A stretch of DNA of 64,000 bases. Origin: Ailanthus altissimus. Lineage: Eukaryota; Streptophyta; Magnoliopsida; Sapindales; Simaroubaceae. The stretch lies in assembly GCA_946807835.1 (NCBI GenBank), contig OX327696.1, forward strand, positions 8,320,501 to 8,384,500. Reading direction: 5' to 3'. Positions 36,401 through 48,100 of this stretch are shown here, in pieces. A program made the translations under genes and the position numbers. The first letter of the stretch is position 1. Each line of letters opens with the position of its first letter. A model generated the notes under the pieces. The model ran no database searches, was not told where the DNA came from, and saw only the letters and a program-made list of their open reading frames with translations.

Positions 36401-37080
36401 GGGATGGTCTGACTATGAGTTTGCCTTGTGAGCAAGCAATACAAATATTTTCATTGGATAATAGAATCTTCAAGTTCTTTAACGGATGTCCATAAGAATT
36501 TTCAACTATCCTACGCGTCATTGTTGATCTTGGATGACCAAGACGGTCATGCCATAATGTAAACGCTTTTGGATCACTGAACTTCTGGTTCATTACTGCG
36601 TAGCTTTTAGTTGAATTTATAATTGTATAATATAAATCCGATGATGAAACATGAAGTTTTCATGTATGCATTTCTTGTTTGAGACATTAGAAGTAATGCA
36701 AAAATATTCTACATTATTTTCATTTAAAGTCTCAATGTGATATCCATTTCGGCGGATATCTTTAAAGCTCAAACTAGCATATAAAGTCTCATTTATATAC
36801 AATTTTGTTCTATTTCTAATAAGATTGTTGCTCTTCCATAGCCTTCAATCAGATCTGCAAGACCTGATATAGTATTAACTTTCCCTTCAATCATTGTTAG
36901 TTTTGAGAAATATTTTTTATCTTTTAAGATAGTGTGTGTAGTTGCACTGTCAACCAAACAGACATCCCCATCTTTTCTCTCTAGAGTGAATAGTTTATTT
37001 TTGGAAGCCATATCCTTTAATAAAATATTTAAAATTAGAAAATAAAAATTACAAGAAAACATCAAGAGAAACCAACACAA
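33450..37080 (-). pseudogene. Copia pol (protease, integrase, RT, RNase H), minus-strand element
   Basis: Protease CLVDSATTHTIL is near 36965, with A in place of the usual G of DSG. The integrase zinc domain WHDRLGHPRSTMTRRI ... CIACSQGK is at 36560-36410. The integrase C-terminal region FGCVVYVPIAPPQRTKMGPQ is at 35865-35800. RT in a 291-codon open frame (34984-34109) carries [36 protein letters not shown] and YSPVMDTITFRFL. The usual DVVTAYLYG box reads DVVTVYLYG, and the catalytic YVDD is intact (about 34450). RNase H words YVDTGYLSDP and SRECIWLRF, with an AIDIPTTIYEDNAACI segment, continue to about 33470. Stops between domains show it is dead. Confidence 0.88.
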
Positions 37081-37153
37081 TAAATATTAAAAACAAGAAA
37101 AGATACAACATACTGACATAAAATAAAAGTACAAATATAGAGCTTTTAAATAA

Positions 37154-38112
37154 TTAAGCCCCATTTTCAATTTTCAAAGAGTCAGAGACTTCTAAATGAG
37201 TATGATCTGTAGCATCTGATTCATCAATAAGATTTGTCTTTATATTCTTCCCTTTTCCTTTGACAAATGTCTCATGAGACTCAATTTGATTTCTTGGTGC
37301 ACGACATGTACGTGACCAATGCCTCTTTTTACCACATCGATAACATACATTTTCATGATACTTAGGGCGTTTGGTTTCCATATCATTTTCTCTATTTTGG
37401 TGCTTCTGTCCTCCTTTAATATATCTCTGTCTTTGGTATTTATAACAACCTCGAGGGTAATAACCACACCCTCTTCCTCTTCCACGACCACGTCTAGCAT
37501 TATTATGAAAATTTGCATTCACTTCTGGGAATGGTTGAGAACCTGTTGGACGTGATTCATGACTTTTTAATAACAGTTCATTATTCTGTTCAGCAACAAG
37601 AAGACATGAGATTAAATCTGAATATTTTGTATACCGTCGTTCATAGTACTGTTGCTGTAGAACCACATTAAAGCATGAAAGGTTAAAAATAATTTTTCCA
37701 ACATATCAAGCTCTGTCACTTTCTTCCCACATAATTTCATCTGTGAGGTAATTCTAAATAAAGCAGAATTGTATTCAGCAACAGTTCTGTAATTCTGCAA
37801 TCGCAGGTTCATCCATTCATATTTTGCCTTTGGGAGGAACACATCCTTTTGATGGTCAAATCTTTCTTTTAAATTTTTTCAGAGGATTTACGGGTCCTCT
37901 ATGATCAAATATTAAGCTTTTAAGCTCTCATTAATGTGGTGACGAAGAAACATAATTGCGTTCGCCTTGTCCTGCAGAGACGTACTATTTTCTTTTCCAA
38001 TGGTCTTTTTCAAACTACTGACTTGGAATTGTATTTTAGCATCCAGCACCCATAATAGGTAATTTTTTTCAGATACGTCAAATGCAGAAATTTACAAGTT
38101 TGTCAAAGACAT
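37154..38112 (-). pseudogene. Copia gag (minus-strand element)
   Basis: A start ATG at 38112-38110 is followed within a few codons by a stop. The frame then shows YLLWVLDAKIQFQ, FLRHHINESLKA, ERFDHQKDVFLPKAKYEWM and LRLQNYRTVAEYNSALFRI, typical Copia Gag. An Arg/Gly-rich stretch lies at about 37500-37440, and a zinc knuckle CYRCGKKRHWSRTC (C-X2-C-X4-H-X4-C) at about 37347-37306. The frame runs to a stop at 37154. Gag packages element RNA; this copy is broken by several stops. Confidence 0.85.
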
Positions 38113-38177
38113 TTTATTCAAATGGCTTGTAGTTATCGCAAATCGTACTATGACTGCCGCGAATTATGCTGATAACG

Positions 38178-38449
38178 TGTTGTGAATAATATGATGAAGA
38201 AGCAAAAATTTTGAACTAGAATACAATGTGTAAATATAAATAAATACTTTTACAAATATATTAATATTTGAATTTATTTCTTATTTGTACATAAATAAAA
38301 GTATTCATTTATATTTATAAAGTAAGAAAATAAAAAAGAAGTAAAATCTTTTTAATATAAAATTTTAATAAAAAATACTATTTATAATACTGTTTACTTA
38401 TATAATACTTTTTATTTATATAATACTGATCACTATTATATTTATAACA
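38178..38449 (-). repeat. 5' LTR of the minus-strand Copia element
   Basis: 272 bp, aligned with 32877-33167 over its whole length. Differences are mostly G-to-A and C-to-T as read on +, plus small length changes. Adjacent to the primer-binding site at about 38160-38177. Confidence 0.9.
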
Positions 38450-40008
38450 AAATCAATTATTTGGGTTGCGAAAAAGAAGCATTATCCCGATACATGTGGC
38501 TTCTATTATTTTTATATTATCTATACAAAGGGCTGGTGTTGACATCAAAATCAAGACAGGCTTTGACAACAAGATTATTTTGTTTGACAAGTCCTGCCAA
38601 ATTTTGTAATTTTCTTCAACAAAATCTTAACAATACAAAAAAAAAAAAATAAGGATTTTTCATTAAAAAATTTTGTAACACTATTTTAATTTTGGGTCTG
38701 CTCCTGTGTCAAACTCAAAGACATGTCGAAGCCCGAAGGGGATATTAGCATTGTTACACCCTGAGGTTTTCATAAATACTGTAATTTTGAAGGACAAAAG
38801 TATCTTTAAAATTTATTTTTTTTAATCTCATAAATAATTAAAATATTAAATATTTTTAAAGAGTGAAGATATTTTTATTTTTTAAATTAAATAAAAATAA
38901 AATTATAATTAAAATTAAAACTACCATCAAAATATAATTTATACGAACTTTAGAGAGTAACAATATAAATACCCTATTATAGAGGTAACTAGAGTTGATA
39001 TAATAGCGAGAAAAAATTGTTAAATTTTAATTATATAAAATAAAATAAATAAATGAGATTATAATACGTATTTAAAAATAATAAATAAATAAAATTATGT
39101 CACATGTTTAAAATTAAAAAATTGTAATAAAGGTAAAATTGGTAATTATATATAAAACTTATTATTTTTGTTTAAATTAATGACAAAAATTAATAAATTA
39201 AGATAAAATTAAATATTTCATATCTACCTGAAATAAATTTATCAATTAAACCAAATTTTTGGGTAAAATAATATTAAAATTGAAATATTTAGAAGTTAAA
39301 TAAATTATTTTATTTTTTAAAGAATAAGATTCTAATTAATAATTTATTTATTTAAAAACTTTTTATGAGGACATGGCCTTAAGTTAAGCCCAGAGGAGCT
39401 TTCCTTTACTCACTAACAAAAACATACACAAAAATGTATTATTGTTTAATCTCTATTCTAATGTATCAAGTATCAACACAACACTCAAACAGCCAAGCAA
39501 AGAGGCATATACAATTATGAATTATCTATCAACCATCAAGAAACAACTTTCACACTAGCAAATTTGTAAATCAACTTTCAATTTCAATCCAAGGGCATAA
39601 ATATAACAATTTTAACAGATAAGCAAAAATAAAAAATAAAAATCCCCTTATTTATTATTAAAAAATTTACTTTCTATCTCATCTTTAAACTTTATCTAAC
39701 TTTTTTTTTACTATATACTTTTTTTTTTCTTTGTGTTGAGATAATGAATCTTAACTTAGAGAAAATATTTTAATTTTCTTCTTTCTCTTAATTTTAATTT
39801 ATAATTTTTATATTAATTAATTTATTTCCTTAAGAAATTAATGTACTTATTTGTAAAAAAAAAATTAATTAATTTTTTTAAATAATTTTATAAAGAAAAC
39901 AAATATGATAATTTAATAAAGTAAGTTTGAAATAAAATTTTCTATTCTAATTCTTGGTTTTTAAGAAATTCTACTAGTATATATATATATAACTATTTAA
40001 CATCCACC
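38450..40008. other. Very AT-rich spacer, no gene seen
   Basis: Only AT-rich text, a (TA)n run at about 39979-39990 and a short GC-richer patch at about 38690-38760 without a coding frame. Confidence 0.55.
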
Positions 40009-40235
40009 TAATTTTTATTAAATGTAAAACGTGACATTTTCACTCACTTAATTACGTGATATTGAAGATCCACCCAATTTCAATGCCTAATTTTTATTAA
40101 ATGTAAAACGTGACATTTTCACTCACTTAATTACGTGATATTGAAGATCCACCCAATTTCAATGCCTAATTTTTATCGGATGTAAAACGTGACATTATCA
40201 CTTACTCAATTGCGTAACATTCTCATCATATTTAA
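40009..40235. repeat. 79-bp tandem repeat, two perfect copies plus a partial third
   Basis: Copies at 40009-40087 and 40088-40166 appear identical: each begins TAATTTTTATTAAATGTAAA and contains AACGTGACATTTTCACTCAC and GAAGATCCACCCAATTTCAA. A third, partial and diverged copy (ATCGGATGTAAAACGTGACATT) follows from 40167. Related but older units (GAGACGTGACTTTC, TCTCTTATTA) extend to about 40600, so the region belongs to a degenerate repeat family. Confidence 0.92.
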
Positions 40236-42090
40236 CCCAAATTCAATAGTTAATCTAGCTCGTATTGATCATCTCAACTATTTTTAGAGGACTCACATCC
40301 TCACCTAATTATGTGACTCAAATTTAAAAGTCAACTTAACCCGTATTGCTCATCCCTGCTACTCTTGGGAGACTCACATCTCACGTGACAATCTCTTATT
40401 AGGGCTTAAGACTATATATATCCAAAATTCATCTAATTTTTATTTGATATGAGACGTGACTTTCTTATCTACCAAATTACATAACACTTTCATAACATTT
40501 ATCCTAAACTCAAAAACTAACTTGACTCATATTACCTACCCCCACTACTCTTGAAAGACCCACATCTAACATGATAATCTCTTATTAAGGCTTATCACAG
40601 AAGTTTCACTGCAATCTAATAGAAATGAGAATTTCTTTCCACCCCACACTTATTTCCATCAAACCAAACATTACCTAAATTTATTCAATACATACTATCT
40701 CTTTATGGAAAATTTACTCAATTTTTGAATATTTTCCTTTTCGTCAGCACTTTCACCAATTGAGTGAAGATTGAATGAAGTTAAATGTTTGGATTAGGCC
40801 AATAATTTCTCACTGCTAAAGCTCTTTTTGGGGTGAAGAAGAAATGGGGAGGCCATGTACATCTATACCAATTTCTGCACTTGAGCCATATTAAAAGAGC
40901 CTAAAGTTACATCAGTGGAAGAGTTTGATATTCAAGCTTTGGCAGCATTTATACAGTGCAATATTTCCAATACTTGGCAGCTATTTCACCTAATTCATTT
41001 CCAGATTCTTCATTGAATACTGAATATTGAAAATATCATTTTCCTATATGGTCCAGATGTTGAGACCAAGCCAGCTTTTTGTATGCACAAAAAGCTGGCT
41101 GTAGTACCCAATAAATAATTTGTCAAGGGATTAATGTTCTAAGCCCTGCAACTACTAACAGCGCCGCAACCTTATATCAAAATTCACATAATGATCTCTT
41201 TTTTACCATTTTGTATTCTTTTAATCTATGATGTGATATATATGTATCATCTAAATTTCAGCTTATTATGAGTAAAGACGGCGATATCATATTTCGTACT
41301 AGTTAAGCTCTTAGATGCATATACCTTCGTCTTCACTGGAATTGAAAACACTAAGATCTGTATTGAGACCCTTCTTCAGGTCATAATCATAATGACCTGT
41401 ATGGAAACTACAATCAAAGGGGTTATTTAAAGGGCGTATTACGACCAAAATACTGAAGACTCTCCCGGATATACTGGCACAATTTGGATATGATTTTATT
41501 ATCCGTATCAAAATCTTAAACAGAAAAACTGGGTGGCCGTGCAAAACAAGTTTGAACAAGCTAGTACAAAGCCCTGATAGCCTCACCTACTTGAATCAAT
41601 AGATTTACCAGTCGTTAGCCAGAACACTGCCACTGGGCAATAGTCATCAACTACGTTGAAATAGTGGTTGTCAAAAGAAATCTTGATTCTCATCCTGTTA
41701 ACAGAAGTTGTCATAACATTCTGCTACATGAAGAAACTTAAATGAAGAAAGATAAATATGCAGCTACATATGAAAAAATATGTGCCAAAACTTAAGATAC
41801 TTGTGGTCTCATGGGCTCAATGCCCTCCTTTACTCCAAGCTTTCAATTAATTGTTCCTATCATTAAGCATGCAAATCACAGAAGCCAGAACCGTTGGGTT
41901 GAGCTTGTGCAAATAACATCAACAGTCATCCCAGAATGCAAGAGAGAAAAGGAGAAAGAGGTGGAGTTAGGTAAGATATTAGTGTAACAGGTCTCACCAA
42001 CTTTTCCTGTAAGTAGGCGACAGGGCGACAGAGAATTGTTATCACAGTTGCTTTGTCCCTATCTTAGTTGTATTTGTGAAACACGGTGGC
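40236..42090. other. Degenerate repeats and RRM-gene 3' flank
   Basis: From 40236 to about 40600 the sequence has two diverged, larger repeats sharing CTCTTATTAGGGCTTA-like and GACTCACATC words. A perfect hairpin is at 41069-41100. The 3' UTR of the minus-strand RRM gene should lie just below 42104. A 91-codon minus-strand open frame at 41311-41586 has no recognisable domain. Confidence 0.45.
41069..41100. repeat. Perfect 14-bp stem hairpin
   Basis: AGCCAGCTTTTTGT, loop ATGC, then ACAAAAAGCTGGCT. The stem is perfect. It is too short for a typical plant miRNA precursor. It lies about 1 kb downstream of the RRM gene's stop codon; function unknown. Confidence 0.7.
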
Positions 42091-42103
42091 CATCTCTAGC
42101 ACT

Positions 42104-45100
42104 TCAATTCTGTCTTGGGTTTCGTTTAAAGGCCTGGCGAAGCTCTGCTCTGGGTTTTGCAAGTTCAACAAATATTACCCTGCCATCCAAAAACTGAGAG
42201 AAAACATTTTGAGTCCATCAACAATTCAATTTACTTGAATTGTTAAAAATGAAAATACATATATCAGCAACAGGCTAGCATTATTTTTTAAAAATGGTTC
42301 CATTCAACATTTCAAAAGAAAATCCATATATGTGCTCTGCTCACCCTATTTACTACTTAGATTTTTTAAGTTGTAGGAAAGTATTCTTATAGGCATCATG
42401 CTTTTCCTTTCTATCATTAACCATGGACAACACTGTATCATGCAAAAACCCTTATAAGTGAGATAGCATCACAATAAGACTATAAACTTACACACCAATG
42501 AAATAGCTTAGCAAACACCTACCATTTATATTCAGACCATCATTATATGCCCAAAAAACTTTATAAAGGTTAAGGTTAAGGCGACCCGTTATAAAGGTTA
42601 AGGCAGTCCTAACTACTTCGGAGCATTCTCAGATGCAACATCAGGACAACTACCACATTCAATCACCATAGTGTGCTAGTTGCTTCATTCATCCAATTAG
42701 AGAGACACCTCTCACATTGCCAATCTTCTTCCTTTGCCTTTGGCTCAAAAGCAAAAGTCAAAACAATTGGATGAGGTCGCTCACTATCCATCTGTGTTCA
42801 CCTTGCAATCTCAAATAATTTCTTAAATCTGTTGCCCAATACTAATGATTTGAGGATAGCCTTATTACTAGCAAATAAGAATTCCCTTTTAGCAGATTAT
42901 GTTAGAATGATGACCAAAACCCTTACAACTAAAAAATCAATCATTACTCATCCTGGCCTTTGACATTGATTTCTTTGCACAACAGGAACTAACTGAACTG
43001 GTAGGTCCATTGACATATGCCATTCACAAACAACTTGTTGAACCAATGGGTTGAACGAATGAGTAGTGTCACCAGTATTTGATCAAGTAAAAAAGTGGAA
43101 AGAATCTGTACCAAACCTTGTTGACAGTGAATACTACATCATTTCCATGCATAAATTAATCAGGTTGCCAGATTATAAAATTGTCTAGTGTATTTCTCCA
43201 TGGACATGCTCTCACATCACAAATTAGAACTGGAGATGATTTTTTTTTGTTGATAAATTAGAGAATTTTTACTTCATCCACTAGTACCTTTGCCTCCTCT
43301 ATACATTGATTCTGCATCCTTTTATTGAATAGACCGGTTAATTAAAACATGGTTTATTCATTGGATTAAAGTCGGGAGAACTAGTAACATAGATCTGAAC
43401 ATAAGCCAAAACAAGCAAGGTTTCTTGATGTCTGGTAGCCATAATTGCATAATCAAAAATCAGCAAAGATTTTCAAAAACATGTGACAATAATATCCTGA
43501 GATGAAGATATCGAGTACATACCTTCCCATGCATTCCCTCAATAGCTTTTTGAGATTCCTCCCCAGTTGCATAATGGAGAAATGCAAAACCTCTTGGTCG
43601 ATTTGCAATTTTATCCATCACCAGATTAACTGTGAGACAGAGGTTCAATCTTCTTAAACCCAGAAAAGATATTATCAACAAACAACTTACAGACAGTAAG
43701 CATCAAGTCTAACGAAGTAGTTCCTTGGGAACAAAGGCTAACATGTCTACATCTAACTTTCACTGTTTCTCACCTTCTACTAGCTGCCCAAAACCCCGAA
43801 AAGCATTTCGCAAACTTTCTTCAGTCGTACGAAAAGAAAGGCCTGCAACAAGTAGAACATGGATACACTGTCAAAATCATTATGGATTTCGTCGAGCTTA
43901 GAAGCAGTCAATAGTGCCAGATTAAGATTCTTGTTGGCTAGGAATAGTAATACCTATTATCATCGTCATCGATTGTATCTACAATATTTTTCAAAATAAT
44001 TTTAAGTTTTGTACACAAAACATAAGCAAGAGCGTGAACAACTAATTTTAAATTTCCGAGCAAAGTTTATAATTTTCAACTAGAGAAAAGTTCAGATAAT
44101 GCATGCTTCCGAAAATATAAACATAACACTTTCATTAATCGGCTACATAATTCATCATGTTCTTATTTGTTATGGCAATTGACACAAATTTTGATTAGTG
44201 GCAGCAAAATACGCCTTCACGCAAGCAGAAAAAGTTTTTGCTTTCTATTATTTCTTAACCAAAATCGTGAATGAAATTCTACCAATGGAATGTCAGCAGC
44301 TGGCACACGGTGCCAGCTGCAATTTTGAAATTTTGCATTCGCAAATTTGTAATTGTCTCAGAGTTTAGCAATGTATTTTTTATTAAAAAATTTAAAAGAA
44401 TTTAAAAATTTTGTGAGAGTTTTGAGTGATTTCAGAGAATTGGGTGTATTTGAATTTTAGGTTATAAGACTAAAACACTATAATACTTGTATTCTTTATT
44501 TTTAATAGTAAGAGATTTTTCTGTTTTTGCCTGTGGACGTAGGCTAAAAGCCGAACCACGTAATCTTGTGTTTTGTCTTATTTTTATTTTTATTATTTTT
44601 TCAATTTCGCTTTAGTTGCGACCCTACATCACTCCTCAATTTCCTAACAAGTGGTATCAGAGCTTCTGGTTGAATGAGGTCACTATTTATGTATACAGTT
44701 ACTATTCACGTATATAGTTACTATTCATACATATTGTTACTGTTCATACATACGGGTACTATTCACGTGAAACAGTGGGAGCAGATCCTAGTAGAAAGCA
44801 ATTCGTGGTGAAAAGTAATGGCGGCAAAATACGAAGTTGAGAAGTTCAATGGAGGTAATTTTACATTGTCGAAAATGAAAATAAAGGTAATTTTAAGGAA
44901 AAACAAGTGCTTAGAAGCGATTGATTGAAGACCCGCTGGTATCACTGATGATATCAAATGAAATGAGATTGAAGGTAATGTAGTTGCTGATCTGCATCTA
45001 GCACTTGCTGATAACGTGTTATCCAGTGTAGCGGAAAGAAGACAACAAAAGAGATCTGGGATACTCTCATAAAATTGTATAAGGTCAAATCTTTGCACAA

Positions 45101-48100
45101 CAAGATCTTCTTAAAAAGGAGATTGTATACTCTTCGAATGGCAGAATCCACTTCAGTGACAGAGCACATCAACACGTTAAATACTCTATTTTCCCAACTC
45201 ACTTCCTTGGGGCATAAAATAGAGGCAGGTGAACGTGCAGAGATTTTACTTCAAAGCCTACCAGATTCGTATGATCAACTCATCATCAACTTGACGAATA
45301 ATATCCTAACGGAATTCTTAGTCTTCGATGATGTTACAGCTGCTGTATTGGGAGAAGAACGAAGACGAAAAAATAAAAAAGACAAATAGGAATGTTCGCA
45401 GCAAGCAGAAGCTTTGACAATGATGAGAGGTAGATCAACAGAACGTGACCCCAGTGGGAGTCAAAATCATGGTAGACCAAAATCCAGAAGTAAAAAGAAC
45501 GTCAAATGCTACCATTGTGGCAAGAAATGCCATCTGAAGAAGGATTGTTGGGGATTGAAGAAAAGTGCAGAGGACAAACCTCAAGGGAATATTACAAGCA
45601 CCTCAGATGATGGTGAAATTTTATACAGCGAGGCAGCAACAGTTGTTGAAAGCAGAAAACGGTTCTCTGATGTATGGCTCGTGGATTCTGGAGCTACATG
45701 GCACATGACTTCTAAAAGAGAATGGTTCCATCAATATGAACCCATCTCTGGAGGATCTATATATATGGGGGACAATCATGCTTTGAAAATTGTTGGAGTA
45801 GGATCCATCAAGATAAAGATGTACGATGGTACTGTTCGTATTATCCAGGAGGTGCGACATGTGAAAGGCCTCAAGAAGAATCTTTTGTCATTGGAACAAT
45901 TAGATAACACTGGGTGTAAGACCCAAATTGAAAATGGGATAATGAAAATTCTCAAAGGCGCGCTTGTAGTAATGAAAGCAGAAAAGGTTGCTGCAAATTT
46001 GTACATGCTTAATGTAGAAACACTGCAGGAAGGAGATGCATCTGTTGTATCAACTAGTTCAGCAGAAGAGTCAACGATAATGTGGCATCGTAAACTGGGC
46101 CATATGTCAGAACGAGGTTTGAAGATTCTCTCTGATCAAAATTTACTTCCTGGGCTCAAATCGGTTCATTTACCTTTCTGTGAGCACTGTGTCACAAGTA
46201 AGCAGCACAGATTAAAGTTCAGCACATCCAGTTCTAGAAGTAAAGAAATTCTAGAATTGATCCACTCTGATGTTTGGCAAGCACCGGTGATGTCCTTAGT
46301 AGGAGCGAGATATTTTGTATCATTCATATATGATTACTTCAGGAGATGTTGGGTGTATCCAATCAAGAAGAAGTCATATGTGTTTAAAGCTTTTAGAATA
46401 TTCAGAGCGCGTGTAGAACTTGAATCAAAAAAGAAGATCAAGTGTTTAAGGACAGATAATGGAGGAGAATATACTGGTGAGAATTTTATTGCATTCTGTC
46501 AACAAGAAGGCATCAAGCGGCAATTCAGCACAGCTTACTCAGGAGAATGGAGAAGCAGAGCGGATGAACAGAACCTTGTTGGAGAGAACAAGAGCTATGT
46601 TGAGAACTGCAGGTTTAGCCAAGACATTTTGGGCAGAAGCAGTCAAAACCGCCTGTTATGTGGTAAATCGGTCATCATCAACAGCAATTGAGTTGAAGAC
46701 ACCGATGGAGATGTGGCCTGAAAAACCAGTTGATTATTCTCACCTTCATACATTTGGAAGTCCTGTGTACGTGATGTATACCCAAGTGTCACGCCCCAGA
46801 CCCAAAAGATATGACACACGACATCACTTACATTCATTCAATAATACTTAAACATTTATTTTAATTTCTTTCAGAATTATAGCAATTGAATTATGACTGG
46901 GACAATTAGTAAACCGGAGATACGCAGAGTTTTCTCAGAGATTAACACTCTACTACGTCACCAGTAGCAACTTTGTTACCGGAAACCCAGAATATATTCA
47001 TTGCAAATTCTTACTTAAAATCAATCCATTACTACACTTGGTGAAACTTAAACTAAATCCAACCACACAATAAAATAATACATAGGTATTTATTCACTAG
47101 GGACAAATCAAATATCTTATCCCACGTGTCCCCAAATAAAACACTTAGCAACCTAACAACTTAGGGAACCCAAGGAACAGCAGAAGCCTTGCCAAATCCG
47201 CTATGCACACATGTACCTTATTTACCTGAAATCACCATAAACTATAATGAGTATAAAACTCAGTAAGCATACTAGTTTTTCATATATCAAATACAAATAC
47301 ATATATGTACACAATGCATGTGTATGATATGCTGTGATCAATCAAAATCATAATCTTATCAAATCACATATCATGTAAGCGCTTACACATTCTTTCAAAA
47401 CACATAATAGGAATACTATCACTCAACTACTACTTAGTAGGACTTACATATCACATATCACATAATGAGCCAAATGTCACTCGTAGGTGACATACCGTAT
47501 GAGAGGAATAGTACAAGTGAGGTCTTGAAATTACACATATATAATGCTCATGCCCGAAGGTAAAAGCCAAACCCTCACCCTGATCATCGGTGAGTCCTCT
47601 CACATGCACCAATACGCCACCACACGAATGTGATGACTCACACTTCCTTTAGGTACCAATAGGATCCTCCCTACATACGGAACACATAACATATACCAAT
47701 TCCGAAGGAAAGGCCACACATAAAGGCTCCACAAATCACATAAAATGCCTACTAAGTTAACAGTGAGTTCAAGTACCCTCAAAACACAAAATATTTCTCA
47801 TAGACATATTACACTTCAAAAGCTTTCTTTGTTAAACATATCTTATTTTGAAAGCTCACTTTCAAAAAACACATGTATGTCCATGCTCAATGTCAATGCT
47901 CACATTCATAAACATATATTTACATTTCATATCAAAATATACTTTGACATAACATAAACATATTCTTAACTACATTTACAAAATCATTCATAACACTTAC
48001 TATGTTTATTGTGATTCCAGTAAAAAGTCTAGTATACTTACTTCTTAACACTTTCAACTACAAGGCTTAAATCTCCTTAACCTATCAATGGAGATTAATC

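Larger units (their letters stand above)
32877..38449 (-). mobile_element. Ty1/Copia retrotransposon with both LTRs, inactivated
   Basis: About 5.57 kb in minus orientation with LTRs at 38178-38449 (5') and 32877-33167 (3'). Both start TGTTGTGAATAAT and end TTTATAACA on the + strand. Next to the 5' LTR the minus strand reads CGTTATCAGCATAATTCG, a primer-binding site of the TTATCAGCA type common in plant Copia elements. The internal order is gag, protease, integrase, RT, RNase H (Copia order). Numerous stops make it non-autonomous. The usual 5-bp target duplication is not evident: AATCAATT occurs on both sides, but 7 bases away from the left end. Confidence 0.92.

Noticed and set aside
26000..38000. 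A linked host gene cluster among the many open frames
   Set aside because: All recognisable frames here belong to one LINE and one Copia element.
41311..41586. 91-codon minus-strand open frame as an exon of the RRM gene
   Set aside because: The RRM protein already ends with an in-frame TGA at 42104-42106, and this frame shows no known domain.
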